From Rickettsiella endosymbiont of Aleochara curtula (GTDB lineage Bacteria > Pseudomonadota > Gammaproteobacteria > Diplorickettsiales > Diplorickettsiaceae), in NCBI RefSeq assembly GCF_964030935.1, contig NZ_OZ034990.1:1056001-1120000 (forward strand): DNA of 64,000 nucleotides, read 5' to 3'. Both the position numbers and the translations under genes were made by a program. Shown here piece after piece: positions 19,496 through 32,707 of the stretch. Each line of letters starts with the position of its first letter. The stretch's first letter is position 1. The notes under the pieces are model-generated. The model did no database searches, had not been told where the DNA came from, and worked only from the letters and a program-made list of their open reading frames with translations.

Positions 19496-19961
19496 AGTAA
19501 CTTAAATTGTTATTACTTAAATCCAATACCTTTAAATTTAATTTAACATAATAATAATTATGTAAATATAAAAACTATAATACCGGATAAGTAACACTAT
19601 GACTATTATCATTATCAAAATATCTGTATGGCCAAATGTAGCCGAACATCTACTATATAGTTTTTTTTCTCATCGATTAATGCAAACAACTTTTTACATC
19701 GCACCAAAAAAATTTAGTATGGTAAGAAAAATAACTTTATCATCTAAATTTTAAATATAGTTTTTTTTTAATATTTATAAAATTAATTTATGTTAGCTTT
19801 TAACAATTTGGAAATAAAAATTGAATAAAATATTTTATAAAATGTTCAATGTTTAAAAACAAATAGCGAGCAAAATTGGTTAGAGTAATAATGCTTAAAG
19901 TCAAATACTATTTTTATTAAGCTATGCTATACTTAGCGCGACGGAATTGAGAGATAATTTA
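19496..19961. other. 466-bp AT-rich gap between LysR gene and sodC
   Basis: This is very AT-rich divergent promoter space with several T8-T9 runs (for example near 19661 and 19761). A 50-codon frame from 19600 (MTIIIIKISVWPN) has no ribosome-binding site and no recognisable product. The only clear signal is the extended -10 of sodC near its right end. I see no repeat-family copy and no RNA gene. Confidence 0.5.
19925..19933 (+). promoter_or_regulatory. Extended -10 promoter of sodC
   Basis: TGCTATACT at 19925-19933 is an extended -10 (TGn followed by TATACT, one mismatch from TATAAT), 28 bases before the sodC ATG. No good -35 is visible, as is common for extended -10 promoters. Confidence 0.5.
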
Positions 19962-20462
19962 ATGTCTAACTTGCTTAAGTGGTCGGTTGCTAGTATCTGT
20001 TTGCTGATATGCAATATAGCTCTTGCTGATATTTCCATACCTATGTATCTTACTTCCTCACAAGGAATTGGGCAGTCTATAGGCACAATAGTTGCCTCAG
20101 AGAAAGCTTATGGTGTTTTATTAACGCCCAATTTACATAATCTTCCACCCGGTTTACATGGTTTTCATATCCATCAAAACCCCTCGTGCCTGGATAATGG
20201 CATGGCTGCAGGCGATCACTTTGATCCTTCTCAATCTAAGCAACATTTAGGCCCATATGGAAAAGGTCATTTAGGTGATTTACCTGTTCTAGAAGTAGAT
20301 AATAATGGTAACGCCACTTTGCCTATTTTAGCCCCTCGACTACGCTTAAATGAACTTAGAAATCATTCTCTAATGATTCATGCCGGTAGCGATAATTATT
20401 CTGATATTCCTGCTAAGTTGGGCGGAGGCGGTATGCGCATAGCTTGTGGTGTTATAAAATAA
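19962..20462 (+). CDS. sodC: Periplasmic Cu/Zn superoxide dismutase
   Basis: SodC dismutes superoxide in the periplasm, protecting against host oxidative burst. I start it at the ATG at 19962 (MSNLLKWSVAS), which has GAGAG upstream, giving 166 residues. A signal peptide ends ALA/D. Metal ligands are in GFHIHQNPSC, the DHFDPSQSKQH loop and MIHAGSDNYSD. The disulfide Cys pair is in NPSC and RIACGVI. The sequence is intact and of standard bacterial length. Confidence 0.95.
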   Translation: MSNLLKWSVASICLLICNIALADISIPMYLTSSQGIGQSIGTIVASEKAYGVLLTPNLHNLPPGLHGFHIHQNPSCLDNGMAAGDHFDPSQSKQHLGPYGKGHLGDLPVLEVDNNGNATLPILAPRLRLNELRNHSLMIHAGSDNYSDIPAKLGGGGMRIACGVIK

Positions 20463-20606
20463 AAATTTAAACAACTCTCCTTTATTAGATTTCAATAGGC
20501 GTTTTTGCTAGCTTGCACGCACCTGTTTAATCATTGATAAAATATATTATTTGTAGTTAATATATTCTTTTTTACGAATGATAAACAGATAATTTATAGT
20601 AATCCC

Positions 20607-22010
20607 ATGAACTCAGATCTTTACTTTTTATCCGCAAGAAAATTAGCTGCGCTAATTAAAGAAAAAAAAATTTCCTGTGTTGAAGTTATCCAAACATATT
20701 TAGACCGCATTCAACAGATTAATCCTAAACTTAATGCCCTAGTTCAAGTAGCGGAACCAGAAATTGCATTAAAAAAAGCACGCACAGCCGATGAAAAATT
20801 AGCAAAGAGCCAAAATCTTGGACCCTTACATGGTTTACCTATTACTATCAAAGACTGTTGTAAAGTCCAAGATTTTATTATTAGCAAAGGAAGTAATGGA
20901 TATAATTTTCTTTGTAAAGAAGATGCAACTGCCGTCGCTAGATTAAAAGCAGCGGGTGGAATTATTTTAGGTATAAGCAATGTACCTGAATTCAATATTG
21001 CCTATGAAACAGATAATGACCGTTATGGCAAAACTTTAAATCCTTATGATTTAAATCGCACTCCTGGTGGAAGTAGTGGTGGAGAAGCCGCTATTATCGC
21101 TGCCGGGGGTTCAGTACTTGGTTTAGGTACAGATGGAGCAGGCAGTATTCGTCAGCCCGCTCATAATACAGGAATTGTGGGTTTGAAACCCACGCGCGGT
21201 TTAATTCCCAATTCAGGTAATGTTCCATCAGATGGTAGAGGCTTATTACGCCCATTCTTTACGTATGGCCCAATGGCGCGATTTGTAGATGACATCGAAT
21301 TATCCTTACCTTTATTATCAGGTCCAGATAATGCCGATCCAGATGCTATCCCCATTTCAATCAACAAACCTCTGATCCGATGCAAAGATTTACGAATTGC
21401 TTTTTATTCAGACAATGGCATTGTTACGCCCGATAAAGCAACTTTGCACACTATTAATCAAGTAACGCATATTTTACAAGATGAGGTGCAGCAAATTGAA
21501 CATCAATGTCCTCCTCGCTTAAAAGAGCTTTATATCCTTATTACTGAGACATTTATTTTGGGTGGCGATAAGGGTTTAGGATTAAAAAATTTACTACATC
21601 ATTTGGGTATTAATAAACCTTCCTATCTGGTTAAAGAATTTTTAGCGATTGCACGCCAGTGCGAATTTTCTATTACTGAACTACACCAGCGCTTACGTCG
21701 CATCGATGAATTACGCATCTCCCTTGAAAAATTTTTTATTCCGTATGATGCTATTATATGTCCTGTAGCAGCAACACCTGCCAAATTATTAGGCCATTCA
21801 TTTATCGAAGGTCATGACTTTAGTTATCTTAATATTTATAACTTAACGGGTTGGCCAGTTTTAACGGTGCGCTGTGGTTCTTCTGAGGAAGGTCTACCTA
21901 TAGGAATACAAATCGTTGCTAAACCATGGCATGACAATATAGCGCTCATGATAGGACAAAAATTAGAAACGCTATTAGGTGGATGGCAAAAGCCCATTTT
22001 ATTTCCATAA
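20607..22010 (+). CDS. Amidase-signature family amidase
   Basis: This 467-residue amidase carries the Ser-cisSer-Lys triad: Lys in PITIKDCCKV, and the two serines in GGSSGGEAAI and DGAGSIRQPAH. It hydrolyses amides, but the substrate is not evident. It resembles GatA-type amidases, but no gatB or gatC adjoins it, and the C-terminal half differs from GatA. It could be a general amidase or a fatty-acid-amide-hydrolase-like enzyme. The start ATG at 20607 has no strong ribosome-binding site. Confidence 0.88.
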   Translation: MNSDLYFLSARKLAALIKEKKISCVEVIQTYLDRIQQINPKLNALVQVAEPEIALKKARTADEKLAKSQNLGPLHGLPITIKDCCKVQDFIISKGSNGYNFLCKEDATAVARLKAAGGIILGISNVPEFNIAYETDNDRYGKTLNPYDLNRTPGGSSGGEAAIIAAGGSVLGLGTDGAGSIRQPAHNTGIVGLKPTRGLIPNSGNVPSDGRGLLRPFFTYGPMARFVDDIELSLPLLSGPDNADPDAIPISINKPLIRCKDLRIAFYSDNGIVTPDKATLHTINQVTHILQDEVQQIEHQCPPRLKELYILITETFILGGDKGLGLKNLLHHLGINKPSYLVKEFLAIARQCEFSITELHQRLRRIDELRISLEKFFIPYDAIICPVAATPAKLLGHSFIEGHDFSYLNIYNLTGWPVLTVRCGSSEEGLPIGIQIVAKPWHDNIALMIGQKLETLLGGWQKPILFP

Positions 22011-22081
22011 GCAATTCTCCTACGGTGCTTGGGTCTAGAACCGAACCTGCTATACTTTAAAAATATACTTAAGGGGGTTAA

Positions 22082-22537
22082 ATGATTTGGGTAATTAGTT
22101 TAAATAGCAGTTTAGGTCATATTTATTCTTATGAGCCCAAAAATCACAAACTGATCTTATTAGAAAGCCTAGAAAATCCTAGTGCCAAATTAAAAGAAAG
22201 TGATTTGGTCTCTGATAGACCAGGACATTATCAAACGATGCATTCTGCAAAAGGAGCTTATGAAGCTGCAAGCAGCCCCCATGAGGTAGAACTCGATCAT
22301 TTCACAAAAAGCTTGGCTGACTTTTTAAAAAAAGGGCTTGATAATCATCAATACAAGCAACTCATTTTATGTTCTGCACCTCATGTCGGTGGGATTTTAC
22401 TCGGCAATCTTGACAAACAGGTTACTGAAACATTATTAGTTAATATCAAGAAAAACTTTGTGGAAGCAGATGAATCAGTTCTTATCAATTACCTAAAAGA
22501 AAATTGGTGGGATATTATTCGGTCGAATAAAATCTGA
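22082..22537 (+). CDS. Host-attachment-family protein (AtsE type)
   Basis: This 151-residue protein is of the Host_attach family, named for Agrobacterium attachment mutants. The core enzyme function is unknown. Family-like features are the N-terminal beta strand (MIWVISLNSS), the spaced DRPGHYQTM region, EVELDHFTKSLADFL, and LILCSAPHVGGILLGNL, which resembles the fold shared with eRF1/Pelota domain 3-like proteins. A strong AAGGGGG lies upstream of the ATG. It is cytosolic with no signal peptide. Confidence 0.75.
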   Translation: MIWVISLNSSLGHIYSYEPKNHKLILLESLENPSAKLKESDLVSDRPGHYQTMHSAKGAYEAASSPHEVELDHFTKSLADFLKKGLDNHQYKQLILCSAPHVGGILLGNLDKQVTETLLVNIKKNFVEADESVLINYLKENWWDIIRSNKI

Positions 22538-22600
22538 TTACTAGTCTGAAAAAATTTCAATAGAAAGATTAGAATTTATATTTGACTGATAAAATTAAAA

Positions 22601-23974
22601 CTAAGTTTCTCTTTTTCGAGGACGCTTCCAATTTGAAATTGTTCTTGTTTCAGCTCTGTTTAAAGTTAACTTTCCACCAGGAACGTCTTTATTTAAAGTA
22701 GATCCAGCACCGATGGTTGCACCTTTTTGTATACATATAGGGGCTACTAGGGCTGTATTAGAACCAACAAACACATCGTCTTCTATTTGTGTTGTATGTT
22801 TAACAACTCCATCGTAATTGCACGTAATGGTCCCGGCGCCAATATTAACATTTTTACCTATATTTGCATCGCCTATGTAACTTAAATGATTTATTTTTGT
22901 TTCTTGTTCTATTTGGCTATTTTTAACTTCAACAAAATTTCCAATATGAACTTTATTTTTGAGAACCGATCCAGGACGAATACGTGCAAAAGGACCGATA
23001 ATACAATTATCTCCAATAACTGCACCTTCAATTAAACAATAAGGTCTAATTTGAACATTTTTCCCGATTTTGACATCTTTTAAGATGGTGTGTGAGCCTA
23101 CAGAGCTATTAGCACCTATCGAATTTTCTCCTTCCAAAATAACATTTACGTCGATAATCACGTCTTTTTCAACGGTTAATTGTCCGCGCAAATCAAACCG
23201 GTTTGGATCGCGTAATGTAACTCCCGCTAACATAAGTTTTTCAGCCGCCTGCTGCTGAAAATAACGTTCAAGCTTGGCTAGTTGCACACGATCATTTACT
23301 CCTTGCATTTCGCCATCAATATCTGAAGATACCGTTACTATTTCTATCTTCTCATCCACAGCCATGGTAATGATATCCGTTAAGTAATATTCCCCTTGAG
23401 CATTCATTTTTTTTATTTTAGGCAACCAACGCTTTAATAGTTTTACTGGTACGAAAAAAATACCGCTATTCACTTCCTGAATTTTTTTCTGCTCAACGCT
23501 CGCATCTTTTTCTTCAACAATTTGAATGATCTTTCCTTGTTGATCCCGTAAAATCCGTCCTAAACCAAAAGGCTGTGGAGTAGTTAATGTCACTAAACCA
23601 ATTTGATGAGTTTTAGTAGCATGAATTAATTTTTGCAGCGTAGCTAAGCTGACTAAGGGTGTGTCGCCTAATAAAATAAGTACACAATTCTCATCTTCTT
23701 TAATTTCAGGAATAGCTTGGGCAACTGCATGCCCCGTACCTAATAATTCCGTTTGCTTTACCCAATTAACGGCTAAATGACCTAAGCATTTGGGAACTTG
23801 ACCACCACCATTTCCATAAACCACATGAACAGCATGAGGTTGCAAGTCTTTAACGGTTTCAACTATATATTGTAACAAAGGCTTGCCAGCCAACTTATGC
23901 AATACTTTAGGTAAAGTGGAATGCATACGCTTTCCATGACCTGCAGCTAAAATGATGACATCAAGTAATTTCAT
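22601..23974 (-). CDS. glmU: Bifunctional GlmU (UDP-GlcNAc synthesis)
   Basis: GlmU acetylates glucosamine-1-phosphate and then uridylylates it to UDP-GlcNAc for peptidoglycan and lipid A. The N-terminal uridyltransferase domain starts LAAGHGKRMHSTLPKVLH. The C-terminal left-handed beta-helix acetyltransferase has hexapeptide repeats from about residue 250 (IGANSSVGSH, IGDNCIIGPFARIRPG) and the NHLSYIGDANIG active-site His. The 457 residues match E. coli (456). It lies downstream of atpC with a 126-bp gap, the common atp-glmU order. Confidence 0.97.
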   Translation of the reverse strand: MKLLDVIILAAGHGKRMHSTLPKVLHKLAGKPLLQYIVETVKDLQPHAVHVVYGNGGGQVPKCLGHLAVNWVKQTELLGTGHAVAQAIPEIKEDENCVLILLGDTPLVSLATLQKLIHATKTHQIGLVTLTTPQPFGLGRILRDQQGKIIQIVEEKDASVEQKKIQEVNSGIFFVPVKLLKRWLPKIKKMNAQGEYYLTDIITMAVDEKIEIVTVSSDIDGEMQGVNDRVQLAKLERYFQQQAAEKLMLAGVTLRDPNRFDLRGQLTVEKDVIIDVNVILEGENSIGANSSVGSHTILKDVKIGKNVQIRPYCLIEGAVIGDNCIIGPFARIRPGSVLKNKVHIGNFVEVKNSQIEQETKINHLSYIGDANIGKNVNIGAGTITCNYDGVVKHTTQIEDDVFVGSNTALVAPICIQKGATIGAGSTLNKDVPGGKLTLNRAETRTISNWKRPRKRET

Positions 23975-24100
23975 ATTTCAAAACTAGCCTCTCAGAATCA
24001 TCACTTGGATAGATTATTAGCAATCATGTTGAATGGTAATCTCAGTTATCAAAAGAAGATTTCTCTCTTATCTATGCATCCCTGAAAATTTTTAAGAAAA

Positions 24101-24532
24101 TTAAATTCTACCGGTAAGTTTTTTCTTTAATTTAGATATGACTTGTAATTGAGCAACTGCTTGTGCTAATTCAGCTGTTGCCTTTGCGTAGTCGAAATCA
24201 GCATGTTTATCACTTAGTATCCTTTCTGCATGTTCCTTAGCTGCTAATGCGGCCAATTCATCTAAATCAGTAGCTCTTATAGCAGTATCGGCTAATATAC
24301 TAACGAGCTGTGGTTGAACTTCTAAAATACCACCAGAAATGTAAAGAATTTCATCTTCCCCATTTGGTTTTACAATGCGCACTGGCCCCGGCTTTAATGC
24401 CGTCAATAATTGTGTATGTCCAGGATAAATACCGAGCTCACCTAATAGGCCCGTAACAGCTACATGCGTCGCTTCTCCCGAAAAAATCGAAACTTCTGCA
24501 CTAACAACCTCAATCTGCATGGTTTTAATCAT
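24101..24532 (-). CDS. atpC: ATP synthase epsilon subunit
   Basis: This 143-residue F1 central-stalk subunit regulates ATP hydrolysis by its C-terminal helices. The N-terminal beta-sandwich ([38 protein letters not shown]) and a C-terminal helical hairpin are present. GAGAG precedes the ATG at 24532. It is the last gene of the atp operon, 15 bp after atpD. Confidence 0.97.
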   Translation of the reverse strand: MIKTMQIEVVSAEVSIFSGEATHVAVTGLLGELGIYPGHTQLLTALKPGPVRIVKPNGEDEILYISGGILEVQPQLVSILADTAIRATDLDELAALAAKEHAERILSDKHADFDYAKATAELAQAVAQLQVISKLKKKLTGRI

Positions 24533-24547
24533 GATATCTCTCTAGCC

Positions 24548-25954
<1,407 letters not shown>

Positions 25955-25975
25955 TTATTTCATATAGGGTTAAAT

Positions 25976-26836
25976 CTAAACGGCTTCAGCACCGGCAACT
26001 ATTTCTGCTAATTCTTTGGTAATCGCTGCCTGGCGGGCTTTATTGTATGCTAATTGTAAGTCGCTTATTAATTCGCCGGCATTATCCGTCGCACTTTTCA
26101 TCGCTACCATCCTTGCCGCTTGTTCACAAGCAGTATTTTCTACAACACTTTGATAGACTTGTGATTCTATATAACGTGTAAGAACCAATTCTAACAAAGG
26201 TTTAGCATCAGGTTCATAGAGATAGTCCCAGCGATAGTTAAGCTCTGATTTTTCAGAAGGTAAAACTGGTAATAACGATAAAGTCTGTGCTTTTTGTGTC
26301 ATTGTATTAATAAATTCGTTATAGAAAATAGTGACGCTATCCAATTCACCTTGCTTGTAAGCATCTAATAAAACTTTAATAACCCCAATTAAATCTTGTA
26401 ATTGCGGCGCATCTCCCAAGTGATTGGCATGTGCGACTACATGACCACCAACGCGCTTAAAAAAAGCCTCGCCTTTTCCGCCTATAATTGCTAAATCTAC
26501 ATCTATCCCTTTAGATTGACATACTCGAAATTCCTGCAAAACCAATTTTAGTAAATTGGTATTCAGTCCACCGCACAGCCCTTTATCAGTAGTAATGACA
26601 AGAAAACCAGCTCGTTTTATATCCCTTACTTGTAAATAAGGGTGTTGATATTCCGCATGACTACTTGCGACATGATAAATTAGATCTAACATCTTGTGCG
26701 CATAAGGTCGGGAAAGCGTCATACGTTCTTGAGCTTTTCGCATTTTACTAGCGGCGACCATTTCCATAGCCCGCGTTATTTTCTGCGTGCCTTTAATACT
26801 CGCAATTTTACCGCGTATCTCTTGCGCAAAACTCAT
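25976..26836 (-). CDS. atpG: ATP synthase gamma subunit
   Basis: This is the rotor shaft of F1, 286 residues. The N-terminal helix [20 protein letters not shown] and the C-terminal helix ([32 protein letters not shown]) form the coiled-coil axle and are well conserved. GGTGAG precedes the ATG. It starts four bases after the atpA stop. Confidence 0.98.
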   Translation of the reverse strand: MSFAQEIRGKIASIKGTQKITRAMEMVAASKMRKAQERMTLSRPYAHKMLDLIYHVASSHAEYQHPYLQVRDIKRAGFLVITTDKGLCGGLNTNLLKLVLQEFRVCQSKGIDVDLAIIGGKGEAFFKRVGGHVVAHANHLGDAPQLQDLIGVIKVLLDAYKQGELDSVTIFYNEFINTMTQKAQTLSLLPVLPSEKSELNYRWDYLYEPDAKPLLELVLTRYIESQVYQSVVENTACEQAARMVAMKSATDNAGELISDLQLAYNKARQAAITKELAEIVAGAEAV

Positions 26837-26840
26837 CAGC

Positions 26841-28385
26841 TCACCAAGTTTGTGTCATTTTAAAGGTAGTAATTGCTGTATCTAACTCACTTGCTATCGC
26901 TTCGTTATAATCGCCTTTTTGGTTAATTTTTTCCAAACAAGTTGCCTGTTCTGAATGCATATAAGTTAATAATCCCTCAGCAAATTCAACGATCTTAGTC
27001 AATTCGATATCATCTAAATAACCTTTATCTGTAGCAAATAATAGCACGGCCATTTCTGCAACACTTAAAGGAGCATATTGTTTTTGCTTTAAAATTTCAG
27101 TGACACGCTGACCTCTCTCAAGTTGCTTACGTGTCGCCTCATCTAAATCTGACATAAATTGGGAAAAGGCAGCCAACTCGCGATATTGAGCCAAGCTTAA
27201 TCGAACACCACCACCCAATTTCTTTATAATCTTTGTTTGCGCTGCTGAGCCCACACGTGAAACAGATAAACCCGCATTAATTGCTGGGCGTATGCCTGCA
27301 TTAAATAAATCCGTTTCTAAAAAGATTTGCCCATCTGTAATTGAGATGACGTTGGTCGGAACAAAAGCAGATACATCCCCAGCTTGAGTTTCGATAATAG
27401 GTAATGCCGTTAACGAACCGGTCTTCCCTTTAACACGCCCATTGGTTGCTTTTTCAACAAACTCCTCATTAACCCTTGCAGCACGTTCAAGTAATCGCGA
27501 GTGTAGATAAAATATATCGCCAGGATAAGCTTCTCGTCCTGGAGGACGTCGCAACAACAAAGATATTTGCCGATATGCCCAAGCTTGTTTCGTCAAATCA
27601 TCGTAAATAATAAGCGCATCTTCGCCTTGATCGCGAAAGTATTCGCCCATTGCACATCCCGCATAAGGTGCAATAAACTGTAATGCCGCAGAATCAGCAG
27701 CACTTGCTGATACGATAATGGTATGCTTTAAAGCATCTTTTTCTTCTAATTTTCGTACTACAGCTGCAATAGATGACGCTTTTTGACCTATAGCGACATA
27801 AATACACTTTACGCCAGTATCTTTTTGGTTAATGATCGCATCGATTGCCAGCGCCGTTTTCCCCGTTTGCCTATCTCCAATTATTAATTCACGCTGACCA
27901 CGCCCTATAGGTACCATACTGTCGATAGCGAGTATGCCAGTTTGCAAAGGCTGTGAAACGCTTTGGCGCCAAATAACGCCTGGGGCAACTTGTTCAATAG
28001 GCGCATTTTTTTCAGTCTCAATAGCGCCACGTCCATCGATAGGATGTCCTAAAGCATTAACAACCCGACCTAACAAGGCTTCACCTACTGGTACCTCAAG
28101 GATACGCCCGGTACATTTAACCGTTTGGCCTTCACTTAGTCCTTCGTAGTCACCTAAAACAACCGCGCCTACCGAATCGCGCTCGAGGTTTAAAGCTAAG
28201 CCATAGCATTGGGGCGAGAATTCTATCATTTCTCCCAACATCACATCATTTAAACCATAGATGCGCACAATCCCATCACGAAGACTGACGATGCTCCCCT
28301 CTGTACGCGTTTCTGCAGAAACATCAAATTTCTGGATACGCTCTTTGATTAATTCATTAATTTCAGATGTGGTTAATTGTTGCAT
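26841..28385 (-). CDS. atpA: ATP synthase alpha subunit
   Basis: This is the non-catalytic nucleotide-binding F1 subunit, 514 residues. Walker A is [20 protein letters not shown] and the [22 protein letters not shown] stretch are hallmark regions. It is full length, 16 bp from atpH and 4 bp from atpG. Confidence 0.98.
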   Translation of the reverse strand: MQQLTTSEINELIKERIQKFDVSAETRTEGSIVSLRDGIVRIYGLNDVMLGEMIEFSPQCYGLALNLERDSVGAVVLGDYEGLSEGQTVKCTGRILEVPVGEALLGRVVNALGHPIDGRGAIETEKNAPIEQVAPGVIWRQSVSQPLQTGILAIDSMVPIGRGQRELIIGDRQTGKTALAIDAIINQKDTGVKCIYVAIGQKASSIAAVVRKLEEKDALKHTIIVSASAADSAALQFIAPYAGCAMGEYFRDQGEDALIIYDDLTKQAWAYRQISLLLRRPPGREAYPGDIFYLHSRLLERAARVNEEFVEKATNGRVKGKTGSLTALPIIETQAGDVSAFVPTNVISITDGQIFLETDLFNAGIRPAINAGLSVSRVGSAAQTKIIKKLGGGVRLSLAQYRELAAFSQFMSDLDEATRKQLERGQRVTEILKQKQYAPLSVAEMAVLLFATDKGYLDDIELTKIVEFAEGLLTYMHSEQATCLEKINQKGDYNEAIASELDTAITTFKMTQTW

Positions 28386-28401
28386 TTGACTATACTGCCT
28401 C

Positions 28402-28941
28402 TTAATTCACTAATGTCGCACGTAAACGTTCTAATTTGCCACGTACAGAATCATCGATGACTAAATCCCCGACGCGAACGACCAACCCACCTAATAGATC
28501 CTTATTAGTATGATGGTCTAATTTTATATGACCCTGGAAACGATCCGATAACACTTTTACTAAAGATTGCTCTTCCATTTTAGTTAAAGGCACAGCAGAA
28601 ATAGCGTAAGCTTTAATTTCCTTGGTTTGAGCGGCCTTATAGCGCTCAAATAAACGTTCAACCTCTGGAAGCATTAATAAACGTTGATTAACCGCCATTA
28701 ATTTCAGAAAATTTTTTCCAAAAGGAAACATCACCGCTTTACAAAATTCTAACAAACATTCATACGCCACCATTTTATCGATACATGGATTTTTTAATAA
28801 ATTTTGCATCGATTTCTCGTTAATAATTTTTGCAGTCTGCTTTAATAAAGCAGACCAGGCATCCACATCATTTTTATCCGACGCACAAGCAAATGCTGCT
28901 CGTGCATAAGGTCTAGCAATGGACGTAATATGAGCCATCAA
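28402..28941 (-). CDS. atpH: ATP synthase delta subunit
   Basis: This 179-residue peripheral stalk subunit links F1 to the b dimer. The N-terminal helical domain ([12 protein letters not shown]) and the C-terminal [26 protein letters not shown] motif are typical. Its start overlaps the atpF stop by four bases, implying coupled translation. Confidence 0.97.
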   Translation of the reverse strand: MMAHITSIARPYARAAFACASDKNDVDAWSALLKQTAKIINEKSMQNLLKNPCIDKMVAYECLLEFCKAVMFPFGKNFLKLMAVNQRLLMLPEVERLFERYKAAQTKEIKAYAISAVPLTKMEEQSLVKVLSDRFQGHIKLDHHTNKDLLGGLVVRVGDLVIDDSVRGKLERLRATLVN

Positions 28942-29408
28942 ATTTCTTCCAAAGATTGTTTAACGAGGGCATGTTGAGCTACGCTATCCAGTGATTGTGC
29001 CAAAATTTTCTCAGTGGTTGTAATAACTAAATCAGCCACTTCTGCTCTCAGTTTCTGCTGCGCAGTCTGCCATTCTTGCTGAATATCAACTCGGGCTATA
29101 GCTAATAAACGTTCGTTTTCTATTCTTATTTGCTGCTTAGACTCTTCAGACATTTGATTAGCGCGTTTATTAGCCTGCTCAATAATCTCAGCCGCCTGTT
29201 GCTTTGCCTCTTGTAAAAACTCATCTGCTTTTAATTGAGCCAATTCTAAAGCTTGTTGACCTCGCTCAGCAGCAGCCAAACCATCAGCAATACGTTGTTC
29301 TCGTTCTTTCATTACTTTTAGTATGGGCGGCCATACAAATTTCATGGTAAACCATACGAAAACAGAAAATGTAATTAACTGGCCTAATAAGGTGATATTA
29401 ATTTCCAC
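28938..29408 (-). CDS. atpF: ATP synthase b subunit
   Basis: This 156-residue peripheral stalk subunit has one N-terminal membrane helix (ITLLGQLITFSVFVWFTMKFVW) and a long charged helix that dimerises as a right-handed coiled coil. Unlike the compact rest of the operon, it is separated from the upstream atpE gene by 146 bp holding repeat copy D. Confidence 0.97.
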   Translation of the reverse strand: MEINITLLGQLITFSVFVWFTMKFVWPPILKVMKEREQRIADGLAAAERGQQALELAQLKADEFLQEAKQQAAEIIEQANKRANQMSEESKQQIRIENERLLAIARVDIQQEWQTAQQKLRAEVADLVITTTEKILAQSLDSVAQHALVKQSLEEI

Positions 29409-29427
29409 AACAATATCTCAAGTTTAT

Positions 29428-29550
29428 TATACTCTTCGCACTTGAATTTTTGTCTGCGTTGCCGCTCGACTCGCAATCCTCATGTATCTTGAATACACTC
29501 CGGCTGCTTCACTACACGGGCCACCAAAAAATCCAATTGCTGTGAGCATA
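29428..29550. repeat. Palindromic element copy D, inside the atp operon
   Basis: This is a full copy with an 18-nt centre. It lies between the atpE stop (29555) and atpF start (29408), where most bacteria have a short spacer. As RNA it would form a large hairpin directly after the abundant c-subunit cistron. A role in transcript stability or stoichiometry is possible but inferred. Confidence 0.93.
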
Positions 29551-29554
29551 TCAT

Positions 29555-31098
<1,544 letters not shown>

Positions 31099-31481
31099 TT
31101 TAAGCCACCCCCGACTTATAAATTGTCGGACAGTATAATAAGCACAACCCCTTTATGCAATGCCAATAAAGAATGAATTTTGCTTTTTCCCCAATACGAT
31201 TTGAGCCCTATTCATCCCTAAATATTCTGATAGCTGACGGGGGGACAATGAAATTCACATCAAATATGGAAAAAACTAAAATTAGCCCTTTTCTTCTAAC
31301 CAACCCCATTAGCGGCTAAGTTTGAAATAAAGGCTTAAATTAACTGGGAATTCGGTGGATATTGAGATCGGTAACTTTACTAGAAATTACCTACGTTGTT
31401 CTATATAGTATTAAGCTTTACAAAATACTGTAAGATTCACTTAGCTTTAATATGTCAAAAAAATGTAAGGAGCAATATATT
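31099..31481. other. 383-bp divergent gap between atpI and the aldolase gene
   Basis: This gap holds the atp promoter at its left end. The rest has no gene, no repeat-family copy and no clear promoter for the aldolase. A TATAGT near 31405 is the only -10 candidate, without a good -35. An in-frame ATG at 31452 lacks a ribosome-binding site. Confidence 0.5.
31132..31160 (-). promoter_or_regulatory. Sigma-70 promoter of the atp operon
   Basis: On the minus strand, TTGCAT (31155-31160) and TATACT (31132-31137) are separated by exactly 17 bases. The -10 lies 33 bases upstream of the atpI ATG. Each hexamer matches the consensus at four or five of six positions. Confidence 0.7.
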
Positions 31482-32525
31482 ATGGCCACTCACGAGCTTG
31501 AAGGGACTATTCAACGGTTAACCGTACCAGGAAAAGGAATTTTAGCAGCAGACGAAAGTCAAGCTACTATTACCAAGCGATTTGCTGCCTTACACTTAGA
31601 GTCAACCCTAGAGAATCGTCGTAATTATCGCGAACTACTTTTTACTACGCCAGGTATTGAAGCATTTATCAATGGTGTTATTCTTCATGAAGAAACCTTA
31701 GCGCAAAAAACCAAAGAAGGATTACTATTCCCCGACTATCTAGATAATGAAGGTATTGTCCCTGGAATAAAGGTTGATAAAGGGCTTATCCCTTTAAATG
31801 TAGAAGAAAAAATAACCCAAGGCCTAGATGGTCTAGCAGAACGTCTGGTAACTTATAAAAATCTTGGAGCTTGTTTTGCCAAATGGAGAGCTGTTTTTTC
31901 CATATCTAGCGCCTTACCTTCTTCTTTGGCCATAATAGCTAATTCTCAAGCTTTAGCCCGTTATGCTTCTATTTGTCAAAGCCATGGAATTGTACCTATT
32001 GTAGAACCTGAATTGTTAATAGATGGCGATCACAGTTTAGTCCGCTGTGCTGAAGCAACAGAAGTCGTTCTTCATACTGTATTTGAAGAACTCTATAAGC
32101 ATCACGTTGTACTCGAATGCATGATACTAAAACCCAGTATGGTCATTGCTGGTAATCAATATACACCTCAGCCTAATATCGCTGAGGTTGCCGCTGCAAC
32201 TTTAAAAATATTACGTCAAACAGTTCCCGCCGCGGTACCTAGTATTAATTTTCTTTCTGGAGGTCAAACACCAGAAATTGCTACCGCTCATTTAAATACG
32301 ATGAATAAACTCCAACCCTCACGTCATCCTTGGCGCCTAAGTTTTTCATATGGCCGCGCGTTACAAGAACCTGCATTGAAAGCATGGAATGGTAAAGCAC
32401 ATAATGTGAAAGCGGCTCAGCGCGCCTTTTATAAACGTGCAAGACTTAATGCCGCTGCTTGCAAAGGGCAATATCAATCAAGCATGGAAACTGAAGAAAA
32501 AGAGGCGGAGACAAACTTTGCTTAA
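31482..32525 (+). CDS. Class I fructose-bisphosphate aldolase
   Basis: This enzyme cleaves fructose-1,6-bisphosphate in glycolysis through a lysine Schiff base. It is the classical animal/plant-like class I type: GKGILAADES, CFAKWRAVFSI, EPELLIDG, and the Schiff-base Lys in MILKPSMV. I start it at the ATG at 31482 (MATHELEGT), which has AAGGAG nine bases upstream, giving 347 residues. Legionella also uses this type, so the gene fits the proposed order. The last ten residues are acidic and variable. Confidence 0.95.
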   Translation: MATHELEGTIQRLTVPGKGILAADESQATITKRFAALHLESTLENRRNYRELLFTTPGIEAFINGVILHEETLAQKTKEGLLFPDYLDNEGIVPGIKVDKGLIPLNVEEKITQGLDGLAERLVTYKNLGACFAKWRAVFSISSALPSSLAIIANSQALARYASICQSHGIVPIVEPELLIDGDHSLVRCAEATEVVLHTVFEELYKHHVVLECMILKPSMVIAGNQYTPQPNIAEVAAATLKILRQTVPAAVPSINFLSGGQTPEIATAHLNTMNKLQPSRHPWRLSFSYGRALQEPALKAWNGKAHNVKAAQRAFYKRARLNAAACKGQYQSSMETEEKEAETNFA

Positions 32526-32581
32526 CCCATTTTAATCATAAAAATTACCCTTTGCGCATATGTGCTAAGATTTATAAATAT

Positions 32582-32707
32582 TATATTCACAGCAATTGGA
32601 TTTTTGGTAAAGCGCCGCGAGAATGAAGCAACTGGAGTGTATTTAAGATACATGAGGATTGCGAATTGAACGGCAACACAGGCAAAAACTCAAGTGCGAA
32701 GAGTATA
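32582..32707 (+). repeat. Palindromic element copy E, overlapping the cytochrome c5 start
   Basis: This is a full copy with an 18-nt centre, in the orientation that reads CELNGNTGKNSSAKSI. The TTG start of the cytochrome gene at 32666 lies in its right half, in the same frame as the DnaN insert, while the left half is closed by a TGA. Confidence 0.93.

Noticed and set aside
19600-19755. 50-codon frame in the LysR-sodC gap
   Set aside because: AT-rich low-complexity translation with no ribosome-binding site and no recognisable motif.
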